64,000 nt of DNA from Puffinus mauretanicus (Eukaryota; Chordata; Aves; Procellariiformes; Procellariidae): NCBI GenBank assembly GCA_023333565.1, contig JAJKFH010001350.1:25682-89681 (forward strand), written 5' to 3'. The notes below the pieces were generated by a model. It was not told the origin of the DNA. It was given only the letters and a program-made list of their open reading frames with translations, and did no database searches. The translations under genes were made by a program, and so were the position numbers. Every line of letters starts with the position of its first letter. The first letter of the stretch is position 1. Below, in pieces: positions 13,001-25,821 of the stretch.

Positions 13001-16000
13001 TTTCCTAAATTTATATTTTGATGTATTAGAAATGGCCCTACACCAAAGCCCCAGAAAAGAACTGGATATGCACACAGGAAAACTGAACCAAGATCTGGGT
13101 TCAAAGTCCAAATATTATCTATTTTATGGCCCAAACCATTGTTGTGAGCTGAAGCACATTTCCCTTTGGAATGTTTAAAACTAAAATTAGCTGTATAGGT
13201 CTCATCTCTGACAACAGTAACAGCAAAATGCTTTGGAAATTAAACAGTAATGCGTTGGAAATTAAAAATGTCAACACTTTGAATCTGTTTTTCTCACGCA
13301 TACTGTAAATTTGAGTTATGCCACCCAGACTTAAAATTTCCTTTGAAATTTTCACTGTTATCTGAGCAGCAAGAATTTATCTTGTTGACCCTTTGATATG
13401 TACAGGTGGATATTTGAAAAGGCATTAACACCTTCAAACTGAGGATGCAAAAGAAACCGTTCTCCTACCATTGCTGTCACATGACAAATAGTAAAGATCA
13501 CTTACTTCCAAGACGTAAAATGTCTTATGGTAGTAAAAAGATGACTATGCATGTGTATAAAAGAGAAAGAAAGCAACATGATCAAATATAGACAACATGC
13601 TAAATATAAATAATTCACGACCTAACCTTATAGAAGCTGAAAGGTACTGTTTTATGAAGTTTACTTAGCTTATCTAGAGACCTAGCAGCTCCAGAAAGCT
13701 AAATATTTGGTTTAGAAGACTATTCATTCCTCGATCTCATTTATACTATCAACAGGACAAATCTGTTTGGTTTGCTATGGCTAAAAATATCACTGGGAAA
13801 AAAAGATCTTTATGACTTTAGGGATTATCTACTTCTGTTTGCACTCTATGTTTTATATTGCCTGGATCGTTGTTTGCAGCAGTGATTGTAACATCACAGA
13901 GATGCCATTATGATGATTTTCACCTGGGGGATAGGTAGCAAGTCACTAACAGAAAGCTATAGGTTTTAGTAATAAAAACATGGATAAAGAGCAGAAAATA
14001 CCTCATATATAGATGCAATATCTGTAGACTTGTTTCTAAATGGAAATTTTCTGGAGGTTTGTAAGGTGGTTCTGTGATTATGAGGATAAGAAGACAGTAA
14101 ATATGCACAAAGTTATCTAGGATTAAAAAGTGCTATGGACAGTTCTCAAAGAAGAAAGTGCCACTTGGTGTCCTTTTATTAAGAAATATCATATAAAGGG
14201 CATAATTTCCGATAAGCAATTTTTAGAAATAAAAGAGGTTGTATTCAGCAAAGATTTGGAAGTAACATTTGGGAATACACTTTTTAAAGAAAGCAAAAGT
14301 TGGAAGCTAGGGGCATGCTGGAAACTAAGAAAAATATTCAGCAGAATTCATTTGCCTTAATCTGACATCTAGTTGTGTTTTTTTAAAAAAGTTCCCATTT
14401 TTAAAGCATGTTCAGGTCTAGTTTTTCTCACTCTGGAGCTCAAAATTTTGTGTTTTGAAGTCTGGATCTAGTTTTGATTATTGTGTCTTGCATGTCCCTT
14501 GGTTTAAAATTCTTTCCAAACTCAGAGGACTTTCTGGCTCAATTTGTCCAGTGTTGAGTGCCCTTAATACTCTGTTTGAGGATTGAGCAGCAGCACCATT
14601 TGGTAACTGATACTAAGAGCCACATCTTCTATTTAACAAAATTTCTGGCCACTAGAAGCTCTCTAGGAAGTGACAGAATGTTGGACCTATGCATACATTT
14701 CCACCACTTTTCCTCAAGGCAGTGTAGAGAGTAAATGGCTGCAACAAGTTTATTGTTAATGTTGAGTGGGTTTTCCTGTCATGCATTCTGGTTTGTGGAA
14801 GTCTACATAGCACCACCAGTAGATCTCCCCTGCCTGCTGTACTAGCACTCTTTTCACAAGGGAAACTGGGACCACTGATAACTTTTCCAGCATTCAGTAA
14901 AAGGATTAAGTGTCTGTCGAAAATGAGCCTAATGTAATTTCTCTAGGCACACTGGAAGGGCAAGTCAGGCCATCTTTACCGCTTTACTGCTACGTACTGT
15001 ATCTCTTCTCTTGACTTTGGTCACCAAGACTTGATACCTTTCTGAAGGTCCAGATTCACTCAGTACTTAAGGAAGGAGTTTGTTTTGGGTATGTGGGCCT
15101 GTGTTTTGCTTTATCATTTGAATTCCTGGTTAAAGGACTGTATGTTTTATGTGGCTGTGATTTTAGAACATAATTTCTGTAGCATCAAATAACATAGCAA
15201 TGAGTCTTGTTTAATTGAAGATTCTATTTTTGTGTTAATATAGTCTATCACAAACTGAAAGCAATCTTTATCAACTGCATGACTAAAGAATTTTACCTCC
15301 ATCTGTGCTTTATATATTGTAGATGCTAGTGCTTTAGAAACGGTACGAACAAACTGGAAACTAAGAGTGAGCTTTCCATTATTCATTTATATTATTGTTG
15401 AAATGCCCACATGTACAATGTATAAAGCACAAAGGAAGATAAAATTCCTGGCTCATTTAGTATGTTGTCTAAACAGGCAAAATGATACAGACTGTCCTGA
15501 ATGAACAAGCATAGTAGCATTAAAGTATGATGAATTCAACTGCTAACATGGGTGCACTTCTGAGGTGCTTGTTGGAAGTCACAGTTAACACACTTAAACT
15601 GCATAGTCTTTCTGCATTATGCAAGCAGGTTTCTATTGTGTATTCTGTCCTAGCTCTGTGCATGGAGCTTACTGATGTCAATAAGACATCTGCATGCAGA
15701 ACTGGGGCAGCATATGCAATAAAGATTCACACTGCAGATACGATAGGGCTCCAGTCTGGTGCCAGAAGCAGCGTATTGCCATTAGGCTGGTGCTTCTTAA
15801 AACAATACAGAAGAATCTGTCATTACTCAGATAGCAGGCACATAATATGTTATTGATTTCACATATTTATTTTTTCTGGATTTTTAAAAAAATGCATATG
15901 ACTATATATATATATCACATAAACAATGACAAACTGTTGAATTTCATTTAAACTATAATGAAGATGAAACCACATCTGTCTGATAAACAAAGAATAAAGC

Positions 16001-16159
16001 TACTAGCCATGAAGTGCTTGTGGTCTGAGGGCGAGTCTGACATTCACGGCTTCACTTCTTTCTGTGCTGCGCCCTCAAGAAAATAGCCTAAGAGTTTAGT
16101 GAATCAGCTCTGCCATTTGCTGATTGAGCATAGTAAGTATATTGTGCCCCAAAGTCTCT
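10042..16159. other. Unique non-coding DNA, no gene seen
   Basis: No recognisable gene. It holds a T-tract of about 14 bases at 10180-10195, a near-duplicate of about 25 bp around 13218-13266 (TTGGAAATTAAA twice) and a short (TA)n run at 15904-15915. A 109-codon plus-strand frame (15527-15856) has no recognisable domain and I treat it as chance. Confidence 0.6.
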
Positions 16160-16792
16160 CTGCTTGGGGAAGAGTGGCTGGAAAGCTGCCCAGAGGAAAA
16201 GGACCTGAGGGTGCTGGTTGACAGCCAGCTGAACATGAGCCAGCAGTGTGCCCAGGTGGCCAAGAAGGCCAATGGCATCCTGGCTTGTATCAGAAATAGT
16301 GTGGCCAGCAGGAGTAGGGAGATGATCGTGCCCCTGTACTCAGCACTGGTGAGGCCGTACCTCGAATACTGTGTTCAGTTTTGGGCCCCTCACTACAAGA
16401 AGGACATGGAGGTGCTGGAGCGTGTCCAGAGAAGGGCAACGAAGCTGGTGAAGGGCCTGGAGCACAAGTCTTATGAGGAGCGGCTGAGGGAACCGGGGTT
16501 GTTTAGCCTGGAGAAGAGGAGGCTGAGGGGAGACCTCATTGCGCTCTACAACTACCTGAAAGGAGGTTGTAGCGAGGTGGGTGTTGGCCTCTTCTCCCAA
16601 GTAACTAGTGATAGGATGAGAAGAAATGGCCTCAAGTTGTGCCAAGGGAGGTTTAGACTGGACATTAGGAGAAATTTCTTTACTGAAAGAGTGGTCAAGC
16701 CTTGGAACAGGCTGCCCAGGGCAGTGGTTGAGTCACCATCCCTGGAAGTATTTAAAAGATGTGTAGATGAGGGGCTTAGGGATATGGTTTAG
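16160..16792 (+). pseudogene. C-terminal part of CR1 ORF2 (reverse transcriptase polyprotein)
   Basis: About 210 codons in one frame ending at a TAG (16790-16792). Recognisable CR1 blocks in order are [109 protein letters not shown] and [14 protein letters not shown]. This is the region after the reverse transcriptase catalytic core, so the fragment cannot encode an active polymerase. The reading frame has stayed open, so the insertion is not very old or has escaped damage by chance. The ATG at 16124 and the first dozen codons are host DNA, not CR1, so there is no reason to expect this frame to be translated. Confidence 0.9.
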
Positions 16793-16883
16793 TGGGCATG
16801 GTGGTGTTGGGCTGACAGTTGGACTCGATGATCTCAGAGGTCTTTTCCAACCTTAATGATTCTATGATTCTATGATTCTATGA
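16160..16883 (+). mobile_element. CR1 LINE, 5'-truncated, 3' end of ORF2 intact
   Basis: The CR1 similarity begins at about CTTGGGGAAGAGTGG (16162) and runs to the 3' tail, TGATTCTATGATTCTATGA, an array of about three ATTCTATG octamers that is the hallmark of CR1 (a microsatellite-like tail, not poly-A). The 3' untranslated region contains TTGGACTCGATGATCTCAGA. The element is 5'-truncated: the polymerase domain of ORF2 is missing and only the C-terminal part remains. The last 36 bp before the CR1 border are host sequence that happens to extend the frame to an ATG at 16124. Confidence 0.95.
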
Positions 16884-19800
16884 ATACATTACTGGAAGCT
16901 GTAAGGTGGTCCATCTTCTCTGAAAGGTGTAATGGAAAAGCAAAAAAGCTCTTAGTGTCAGACTCTGCTTCTACCATGGTTTCTACAAGAAACTTCCCAG
17001 TCACCACTGGGGTAACTGGGATATTTTGCATTACACTGTATGTTGCCTAGCCATTTTTCTCTGACTCTTTCTCTTAGATTTTTGGGGTGTTCTGCCAAAT
17101 ATTTAGCGGAAAAGAGAATACTTAAGCTGGGATTCTGAATTCATAATTTGGAAAATACTGGTTTTGTCTGAAGTTATTGACTTCAGTACACACTGAACAG
17201 GGCTCAGTACATTATCACATCTCGGACGTGGGTCTTATCCTTTCTGTAGCACATTCAAATTTGTAGAGTTCCTTTTTCTTCCATTTTGTCAGTAAGAGGG
17301 AGGACACTAATGAGATTTTTTTTTCTTTTATTTCAAAGTTTTAAATATGTGTGTTCTATTCCTACTGAAAATCTTTGCCAAAAACTGCCAAAATTTTTTT
17401 CAGACTGAAAAACAAATTATGGACATAAGCTATGACCAAGATGATGCATTCTTGTTTGCATATTTCCCATTTATGGTATAAAACTGTACATGTACTTTCT
17501 AGATGCATGCTTATGAAGCTTCAGGAATTCAGTGCCCCTACAGACAAGGCTGCTTTTCCTTAGGAAACTTAGTGTAAACTAAGAAGCACTCCACACTGGG
17601 AATTATAGCCTATACTCAATTGCTTGCTCTACAATGTTATAGAAGATAAACTTTTAATTCTATTCAAACTATTTTCAAATGAGTTAGTTTCTTCTGGATT
17701 TTGCTGTGTGAGAGGTTTAAAAGTCAATGTAGCTACAGTGACTGAAAGTGAGCAAGATGGACTCACTTAAGTTTCCTGCGTGAATGGTGTCCTTAGGTCA
17801 GCCAGTCATGCTATTTTGAGAACCACAGAGTTAACTATCTCTCTGCTAGAAATTAAAAATGACATTTTTATGACATGCCTCGTCTCTGTTGCTTGGTTGC
17901 AGGTCTGTGGTCTGGTATGCCACGTGAGACTGGCTGACACAGTATCAGAAAGCTTTACAGTGCATTTATCTGCTGTAGCTTGTTGTAATGTACTGAAATC
18001 TCTTTCTTGTGGGAAATTACCATTTTGTGTTCAGATTTCACACTCTCCCACAAAGGCTCATGCTGTGTGCTTTATTTTGGAGTCTCTTTTTTTAACTGTC
18101 TTCTTACACCCTTTCACATTAATGTAAACTGAAAGTTCATTCGGACCAAAATTTTATGTTTAGAATCTTGTTTAGGTTTAGATTCTCAGTGATAGAGGCA
18201 TAAAAACCATGATGCAAATGCTGCTTTAGACAGAGCATTTCTATCTATCATCTCATTCATATAATTCATGATATTATAACAATACTTCTCTCACTTTCTT
18301 CAGCTGATACAGTCTTTCAAAGCAACATGAATAGTGAATAATCTGTAGTTATATTTAAGTCACAACATTGGTATGTGCAAATGGTAGGCATATCTCACTG
18401 CTGTGAAATTTGTTAAGCTTTACTTCTGCTGTGGGAAAAGAAAAGCCACCAAAATTTAGAAAATAAATGAGAAAGTATATAGGATCAGTAAATGATCTTT
18501 GTGATTGTGGTAGGTCTTGCTAACTACAGCTAGCAATAGTAGTTGCTTCAGTAGTCAGTAGCTAATAATTGTGGGTTGTTAGGAGATTGTAATGAAAAAT
18601 GGCTTGGAAATTCAGAAAAAAATCTAAAATGTACAAGATAAGTGTCTATTGCCACTAACAAATTACGAAGAAATCTAAGGCATAGCCGCTGTGGAGAAGG
18701 GAAGAGGCTTGAAAAAGAAGCTACATGAAAGAAATTGAGAAATAGTAATTTTTTTTTTATATGAGAGTGTTTTTCTTTGAAAGAATGGATTTAAAAAATC
18801 CTTTGAGGTTTCTTTGGTATTGGGTGGGAGAAACAGTGAAGTGCCAGTTACTTTAAATAAATGATTTTATTAATAGATCAGGAATAATGTTCAGAAGGAA
18901 GTCTGGCACTTTTCAGGTGACTTTGAAATAGATGGTGTCCTTGGGCAGTGTTTGAATTGTGCAGTGATTGACAACCTCTTGTACAACCTTTCAAAGGAGA
19001 AGGTCATTTTAAGTGTCTTTTCTGCTTCTGATATAGCTAATCTCACACGTCATCCGATGACAACCTGTTCTGACCTAAAACTCTCTGAAGGCAATTTAAA
19101 GTTCAGCGTGCCCTGAAACTTCAATTAACCTAGAAGGAGTATACATGAGCATGCTGTTGTAAAAGTTATGGAAATTTCAGATAACCCTGACAAAGCAAGT
19201 ATTTAATTATCCAGCCCTTGCTTATTTCCCTGCTCATATAACAATTGTGCACACTGGTTACCTACCAGCCTAGTCTAGAGTGCCCGAGAGCTTCTTTTGA
19301 GTCACTGAGCACTTTCCATTCCTGTTTTCAGCATTGGTAGGGATCAAGCTTTTTCATTTTAGTAGATTTTAAGGCTTTACATTTTCATCTAATTGTTACA
19401 TCTAAAATGAGCTGACAGCTGATCTGAGAACTGCTATGCAATTAATGAGCACCTGCCTTTGTGCTACTGAGGGGAAGATGTGCAATGTATTACTGGAAGA
19501 GAAAAGAAAAAAATCCATAATAAAAATGGCTAATATACTTGGGAGAAACATGGTGATCTGCAGTACTAGACAGGTGTCCTAATCCTATCAAGCTTCTTTC
19601 CCCCTCCCACTGTTGTAGAGGGACTGCTCACTTTTCCTCTACTGTCTTGAGCACTAACACTTTTGCAGTGCTCTCTTCTTCATGTATAATTGGTCTACAC
19701 CACAAAGAAATTCTACTTGTATAGGCAAGCTGGTTAAAATTGCAATCTTTTTTTATTCTTTTGACACGCCAGTAAAAACCTGATACAACATGGCCCAAGA

Positions 19801-22800
19801 ACAATGTTGTTCCCAGGGAGGGAACTGGCATATGTTAGGACAGTAGAAGTATTTCATTTTGTTTTGGAGGATGATGGTAAAAAAAGTTCGGACTAAGCCT
19901 TAGACATCTTATTATGCAAAGCCTTAGGAGGAAGGATGAAAATGAAATCAGAGGAGTAGTGATTCTTCACTGATTTTCCATTTCTCTGTGCTTTTCATGG
20001 TCAATAGCACAAGTGCAAACAAGACTTGAAATTCTATACCTCATGGTAACAAAGTTTAACACCTCTTCGTACATATATAAATGACTCTGCAAGGTGCAGT
20101 TAATCAAGGTATAATTCTTTTTAACTTACAATGTTTTGGCGTAAATGCTTTTTCTACATTTCTCTATAGTCAATCAGCAGTTAGTCTCCAACACCTGTGG
20201 AAATTTCATCCCTAGGAAAGCACATCTATTTTGTGAAATGGCCATGAGATGAGACTGAAGGGTGTACGTTAACCTGACCAGGTTGTTAGCATCATAGATG
20301 GGAAAGGATGCATAGAACAAGAGCAAAATATTTGACAAAGGATCAATGTAGAGATCTAGATCTCAGAGGGAAAAGGACTTTGCTTACAGGAAGATGTCTG
20401 TGGATTTCACTGGTAGAGCTCATTATTCTGGCATCCTGTCCAGCTCGCTTCTTACAGCTTCAGGAGTAAACCCTTTACACTGACTTGCTGCTTCTGCTTT
20501 TATTCAGCTTTAGTTTTCTTTGATATTTTTTAAGCTTGAAAAACTTTCTTTGTGTAGTAGATATCATCAAGCTTAAAATAGGCAAGATTCTTTCTCAGAC
20601 AGAATAATGAAAGGATAATGATAAAAACAGTGTTTCAGTTAATGCTATGAAAGTTAGGTTATTTCTGTTTAGAAAGTCACTAATTACATGCCATGTGTGA
20701 CATAAAAGTATATATTTCCAGGGGTTAGGTCAGAAGAGTCATCAGAAGTCCAAGAGTTTGTTGATGTCCTCTCAGCAGCATCCATCCCATTAAGCTTAGC
20801 AATGGTGGCCAGCCCAGCACCTCTCCCACACAGTTTGGGTCCTTGCAGCTGACATGGAGTGGGTATATTTGCCTGCTACTGGGGGATGTGAGGGACCAGT
20901 GACTGGTTACAGGGTGAGGAGAAGCACTGACCAGCCTGAAAGAATGTGGAAATTCAAGACCAGCGGTCCCCAAATCCTAATCCTCTTTCCCCTGGTGCTG
21001 CAATGATGGAGTCCCTCTGAATTATGCCATCACTGCCAAAAAAGGAGTCTTCCTGGTGGATTCACATTGTTGTTCACATTCAGTTTTGATTTATAACAGT
21101 ACATATCCAGAGTAACTCCACTGACATCAATAATCAACTGTATAGTTGCATAGACAATTTTGAAACTCTGTCTGTCATTCTCATTGGAGAAAGTCTTTAA
21201 AAAAGCAAGAAATTATTAGTGAACTTGGCTGATCTTCAAGTGATTTACTTAGACTATCAGTCTTCTGATTCCTCCAAAATACAATAATTGAAGATATTAA
21301 TTCTAAAATAGCATACAAGAAGGAACTTGCATGTAAATTTCAAGGAAACCTGGGCTGTAACACAAAAACAGCCATAATGAATATTGGATTTGTATTTCAC
21401 TTTAATTTGTAATCTCTGCTCAGTTGTTCTGAATTCAGAGGCTATTCATGGAAGTTGACATGATATATATTTGATGTTCGTTTGCTGCCAAATCAAAATG
21501 AAAACTTGGAGGCAATAAAAGAAATGGTCAACTGAATATGCTTGGGAGAAGTTCACATTTGTATAAAACCAAAACAAAAACTGTGAGTGTAGTCCTAGGC
21601 CTCATATTTCTTTATTTCAATTTTACTGTCACATATAAGTGACCAACTTGCATTTTTTTATGAAATATTTTCTCTGAAAAACACTGAAATTACACCAAAA
21701 CACAGTGGAATTTTAAGAACACACATTTTTTATGCATTAACTCAGTAATTGCTTGCATTAAACAAAGAGTCAGCATTCAAAACTTCCAAGAAAATTAATC
21801 TTAATTTTCAAAACACTGTCTTGTTTGAGCGAATTACAGGAATGTACTTCTAGCAATTGCCAGGCTGGGTTTTTTTTAGAAAGCATATTTTTAATTCCTT
21901 CATTAGATGAAGAATATTTACCGGACTACCTTGATTTACTCAGTCTCCAATGATGAGTCAATGCTTAAGATTTCAAATTATGATATGAAAACTGACTTAT
22001 TTCTTAGTAAAAATGTAGCTGGGGTGGCTAAGATATCACTGTGTTGGTGACTACCAGTCATTTTTATTTTCTTCAACTTCTTTCTTTATCATGCTGATGA
22101 TGTGAGTCATTGCTGTGCTGATGCTATCTTCTGTGATATTGTTCCTGTGTGTAATTTAAAGCATCTTTACTTTCAAGCATTTCAACTTAGTATCTGCCAA
22201 CACAACAGTCATACATCTGCTAAATCTTCAAGTATATGCCCATTAATTTTAAGGCTATTTTTGTCTTTTGAGATTTCTTACAGCATAACTCCTGAACTCC
22301 TGAAGAATTGAAGTGAAGAAGGGAGAAAGTTTGATTGATGTATTTCACGATCATAATCACAGAAATTTAGACATCAGTTAAGTAACATGATAAACACTTC
22401 TTCTAATTAAGGAAGGAATCATTACTACTTTAGGACTTCTGTGACTTTTATTAATATGCGTTTGATTTAGACTGAGAAATGGGAGAACCCCTCTTCACTC
22501 TTCGAAAGAGCCATGGAAATTAATAGGAATTCATCTGCTAATAAACTTCGTGGGTTTATATGATCATGTATAATGATGATCATGTCATAGAGAGGAGCAG
22601 CAGCAGTTCTACCACAAAACTTTATGTCTCTGCATTAGTTGTCATTATACTTATATGCATTTACAAATGAAACACTTTCTTGCAACATGTCCGATAAATT
22701 ATTGTTTTTAAATCTTATTCTTTAATAAAGAGGCTTTATCGAAGGTTATACTGGGCATCACAGAATTATCTCAATGGCCTTATAGGCAAATCTGCTGGGA

Positions 22801-25203
22801 TCATCCGGTCAGTGTGGCAAGCAGAAACAATAAATCTTCCTTTTGGATTAAAAGAGATGTTCTGTTACTCACAGCCTAAAACTAGGAATGATTCTCTTGT
22901 TAATTGTTTGAGTCTCCTTTCAGTAAAATGCTGAGCATTGTCTTCTTTTGTAAGCCAGCGTGGTCCTGAGCCTTTTCCTGCTGACTCATTTTCTTTAATA
23001 TTCTGCTTGGAAACTGGTACCAAATTTCTGCATCTAGGCCTTGAGAGCCTTGTGGGAGAAGCTGTTAGACCAAATCTGCTTATCTCTCACAGTTGTTACT
23101 ACAGGTACCACTTCCTTAACAGTAGCCATTAATTCAGGACCGACAAAAACCGTTGTCAAACTTTTGCTGGTCAGTCACCATCTGTCAGCACCAGAAAAGA
23201 TCAGAGGTATGGAACGAGAAATGTCAGTGGGGCCAGCCATACTAGTTCATACTGCTGAGTCAGTCCCCTGGTATCTCATCTCAGGGTGACATGTGAGCTA
23301 ACAAATCTAGCTGTTCTACATCAACAGAGCTAGAAAAAGTGATCGTAATAACACAGATTTATCAAACCATACATCTCATTCACTAGGACTTCAACTCTTG
23401 CTGAGAGAATGGTGAGTTACTCTAGATTTCAAGTACATGACCGACAGGTCTTCTCTGTGTCCTTGCTATACCATGTAACTGCCTTGTCTCCACTGCTTCC
23501 CAGCTGTGACTAGGGAGAGCCAGATCTATGTTGTATGAGAAACTTCAGAGGAAAGACATTACTGAAAAAGGAATGCTCACCCATAGCTTCTGTATTTTTG
23601 TGCTGTAACAACTATGGCTGAAAAACAAGGTATAGTTCAAGCTGATTGACTTGATGGCTCTGCTATTGCTAAATCATGCCATGTAATTACTGAAAAATTG
23701 TCACAGTTTGCTGCAGCACAACCAACAGACTTTCTTTTTGAGCCATTATTCCAAGTAGGTGGAAAAATATTACAAAGCAGCCTTGTGATTGCAAAAGCCT
23801 TTCTCTCTATTGTAAACAAGTCACAAAGAGCCTCCTACTACGGTTACATACAGAAAGAACATAAGTGAGAATGATCGATGTAGGGAAGGTCTCCTACCGT
23901 TCCTGAATACATATCTTGCAACTCAGAGATGGGTGACCACTAATTGGTGCTACCCCCAATTCATGCCACCTCTCAAAGCAAATCCATTTCTGTCCATCCA
24001 GTTCGGGCTGGAGATAGATAACAGCTTAAGTGAACTCTCCTTAAAAAATGAGGAAACTGAACTGTGGGATTTGTGGTGGGAACATGTGCATGATAACTGC
24101 CTGCTTTCCTGCCCTTACCACCCTGCTTCTGTCGGTGGGAATGCTGGGTGTTCCAGCCGAGACACCGCTGTTTCTCAAACCTCTATTCATTCACAATCAG
24201 ATCTATTGAGAAACTGCCACTTATCCTTGGCAGAAAAATAATGAAGCCAATCATTAGCACAATATGCCTGAGATTATCTGAACAACTGGTGCTTCGGTCG
24301 GCTGGTGGTACAGCTGCTGCAGGTGCCCCAGCCTGCCCTTTGTATGTGCTGCCAGGCGAGGTGTGAATTCAAGGCCCAGGTACTAAAAGAAAGATGGGGG
24401 AAGGAGGACGAGCCTGCGAGACAAGCAAGTTCACTTATACAGTCCTTGAAAAAACACTGTTAAGAAGCAGCATAATTCGAAAGTGTTGGTGAAATAAAAG
24501 AACTGCAGTGCAGTTTACAAACTGTTCGTCAAAGACACCCTCTTCAGGAGGTGGGTAAGAATGGCTACTAACTGAGGAAGGTATCTTTATGAGGTATCTT
24601 GGCCACAAAATTAAAGACTGCTCTCATGAGTGGATAGGAAGTTACACCTGCAGCTATCAGACTTTTCTTCTTCTGGGAAGAAGTAAAGAAATTTGCCCAC
24701 ATTTTTGGTGTACATGGCAGAAATGCTCCCACTGTAGTATTTCCCATGTTTTATTCTAGTCTCTGTCTAAATGTTCTCTTTCTACATGTTAACAGTGGAC
24801 AGTAAATATCCTGAAAGGATCATGTAGTCCACAGATTTCAGCATTGCTAACCCGGCTATTGAAAGGCATATATCAGTCTGGAGAACAACTCAAGATTTTA
24901 AAATATATATATATTCCACTAGATGCTGGCTATAGTTTCTTTTTCTTTCTTTTTGTTGTGATTTATGAACTGTAAGATTTCAAAAAAGCAGAAGTTCAGA
25001 TTCTTCTTTAATCACCTGACTTGAAGAGCTAAACTGTAAACAAAGACCAACTATAGCAACACTGAAATCACAAGGCCATGCACCATTAGAGTTTGGATGT
25101 CCATGCTCTGTAAGGAAATTTTTGCATATGCAAAGAAAAAAAAAAAAAGAAAATGAGAATACAATATTAGAGAAATATTTAAACTCTGTTTGATTCAAAA
25201 GGT
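16884..25203. other. Unique non-coding DNA, no gene seen
   Basis: More than 8 kb without a recognisable gene. A 115-codon frame at 17780-18127 and a 102-codon frame at 23933-24241 lack recognisable domains. Around 18950-19160 and 21900-21960 the composition is more even and unlike simple repeats. Moderately GC-rich pockets lie at 20730-21010 and 24290-24420 without promoter-like motifs. Short A-tracts, including one at 25135-25148, sit just before the second LTR. Confidence 0.6.
25199..25203. repeat. Target-site duplication, left copy (AAGGT)
   Basis: AAGGT immediately precedes the TG border of the LTR and occurs again immediately after its CA border (25817-25821). This marks a retroviral integration. 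The match would be 6 bp (AAAGGT) if the last A of the LTR belonged to it. Confidence 0.85.
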
Positions 25204-25339
25204 TGTTCTGGTTCTGACTGGGATAGAGTTAAACTTCTTCCTGGTGCTGTGTTTTGGATTTAGTATGAGAAGAATGTTGATAACACACTGATGTTTTCAG
25301 TTGTTGCTAAGTACCCTGCTAGTCAAGGACATTCAGCTT

Positions 25340-25395
25340 AAAAAACAAAACAAAACAAAACAAAACACCAACAAAAAAACCCAACCAAAAACAAG
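25340..25395 (+). repeat. (AAAAC)n run inside LTR copy 2
   Basis: About five AAAAC units followed by irregular A/C-rich sequence. The same position in LTR copy 1 has only two to three units, so the run grew after insertion of this copy. Confidence 0.8.
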
Positions 25396-25576
25396 TGTTG
25401 GGAGGGAGCATAGCCGGGACAGCTGGCCCAGCTGGCCAACGGGGTATTCCATACCATGTGACGTCATGCTCAGTATATGAATGGTAGGCGTGTTCCAGGA
25501 AGTACCGATCGCTGCTTGGTTATCAGTCAGCGGGTGGTGAGCAATTGCATTGTGCATCACTCATTTTGAGAATTCC

Positions 25577-25578
25577 AC

Positions 25579-25621
<43 letters not shown>

Positions 25622-25670
25622 GTTATTATTATTATTACTACTACTACTACTACTATTATTATTATTATTT
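25577..25670 (+). repeat. (ATT)n/(ACT)n microsatellite inside LTR copy 2
   Basis: About 94 bp of trinucleotide repeat, mainly ATT with a block of six ACT/CTA units in the middle. The corresponding place in the other two LTRs carries only a short ATTATT seed, so this is an expansion that began inside the LTR. It is likely to vary in length between individuals. Confidence 0.92.
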
Positions 25671-25816
25671 CTTTTTCTCTTCTATTAAATTGTCTTTATC
25701 TCAATCCACGAATTTTTTTTTTTCCCTCCCGATTCTTCCCCCCATCCCACTGCGGGGGCAGGGAGTGAGCGAGTGGCTGCGTGGTGCTTGGCTGCCTGCC
25801 GGGTGAAACCACAACA

Positions 25817-25821
25817 AAGGT
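25817..25821. repeat. Target-site duplication, right copy (AAGGT)
   Basis: Second copy of the AAGGT found just left of the LTR at 25199-25203. Confidence 0.85.

Larger units (their letters stand above)
25204..25816 (+). mobile_element. Solo LTR of the same endogenous-retrovirus family, copy 2
   Basis: Begins TGTTCTGGTTCTGACTGGGA and ends GTGAAACCACAACA, flanked by AAGGT on both sides. It is collinear with the LTR at 3223: GTGTTTTGGATTTAG, TAACACACTGATGTTTTCAG, GGGGTATTCCATACCATGTG, an ATTAAA signal at 25684 and the GAGTGAGCGAGTGGCTG block. It is about 100 bp longer than copy 1 because two simple repeats inside it have expanded: (AAAAC)n at 25340-25376 and (ATT)n/(ACT)n at 25577-25670. No retroviral genes are attached, so it is a solo LTR. 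The clean flanking duplication shows that the borders are original. Confidence 0.93.

Noticed and set aside
15527..15856. 109-codon plus-strand open frame
   Set aside because: No recognisable domain; treated as chance.
16340..16645. 101-codon minus-strand frame over the CR1 copy
   Set aside because: Antisense shadow of the CR1 ORF2 frame on the plus strand.
17780..18127. 115-codon plus-strand open frame
   Set aside because: No recognisable family, no splice or promoter context; treated as chance.
25550..25768. 72-codon frame with a poly-isoleucine run
   Set aside because: Translation of the ATT microsatellite inside the solo LTR.
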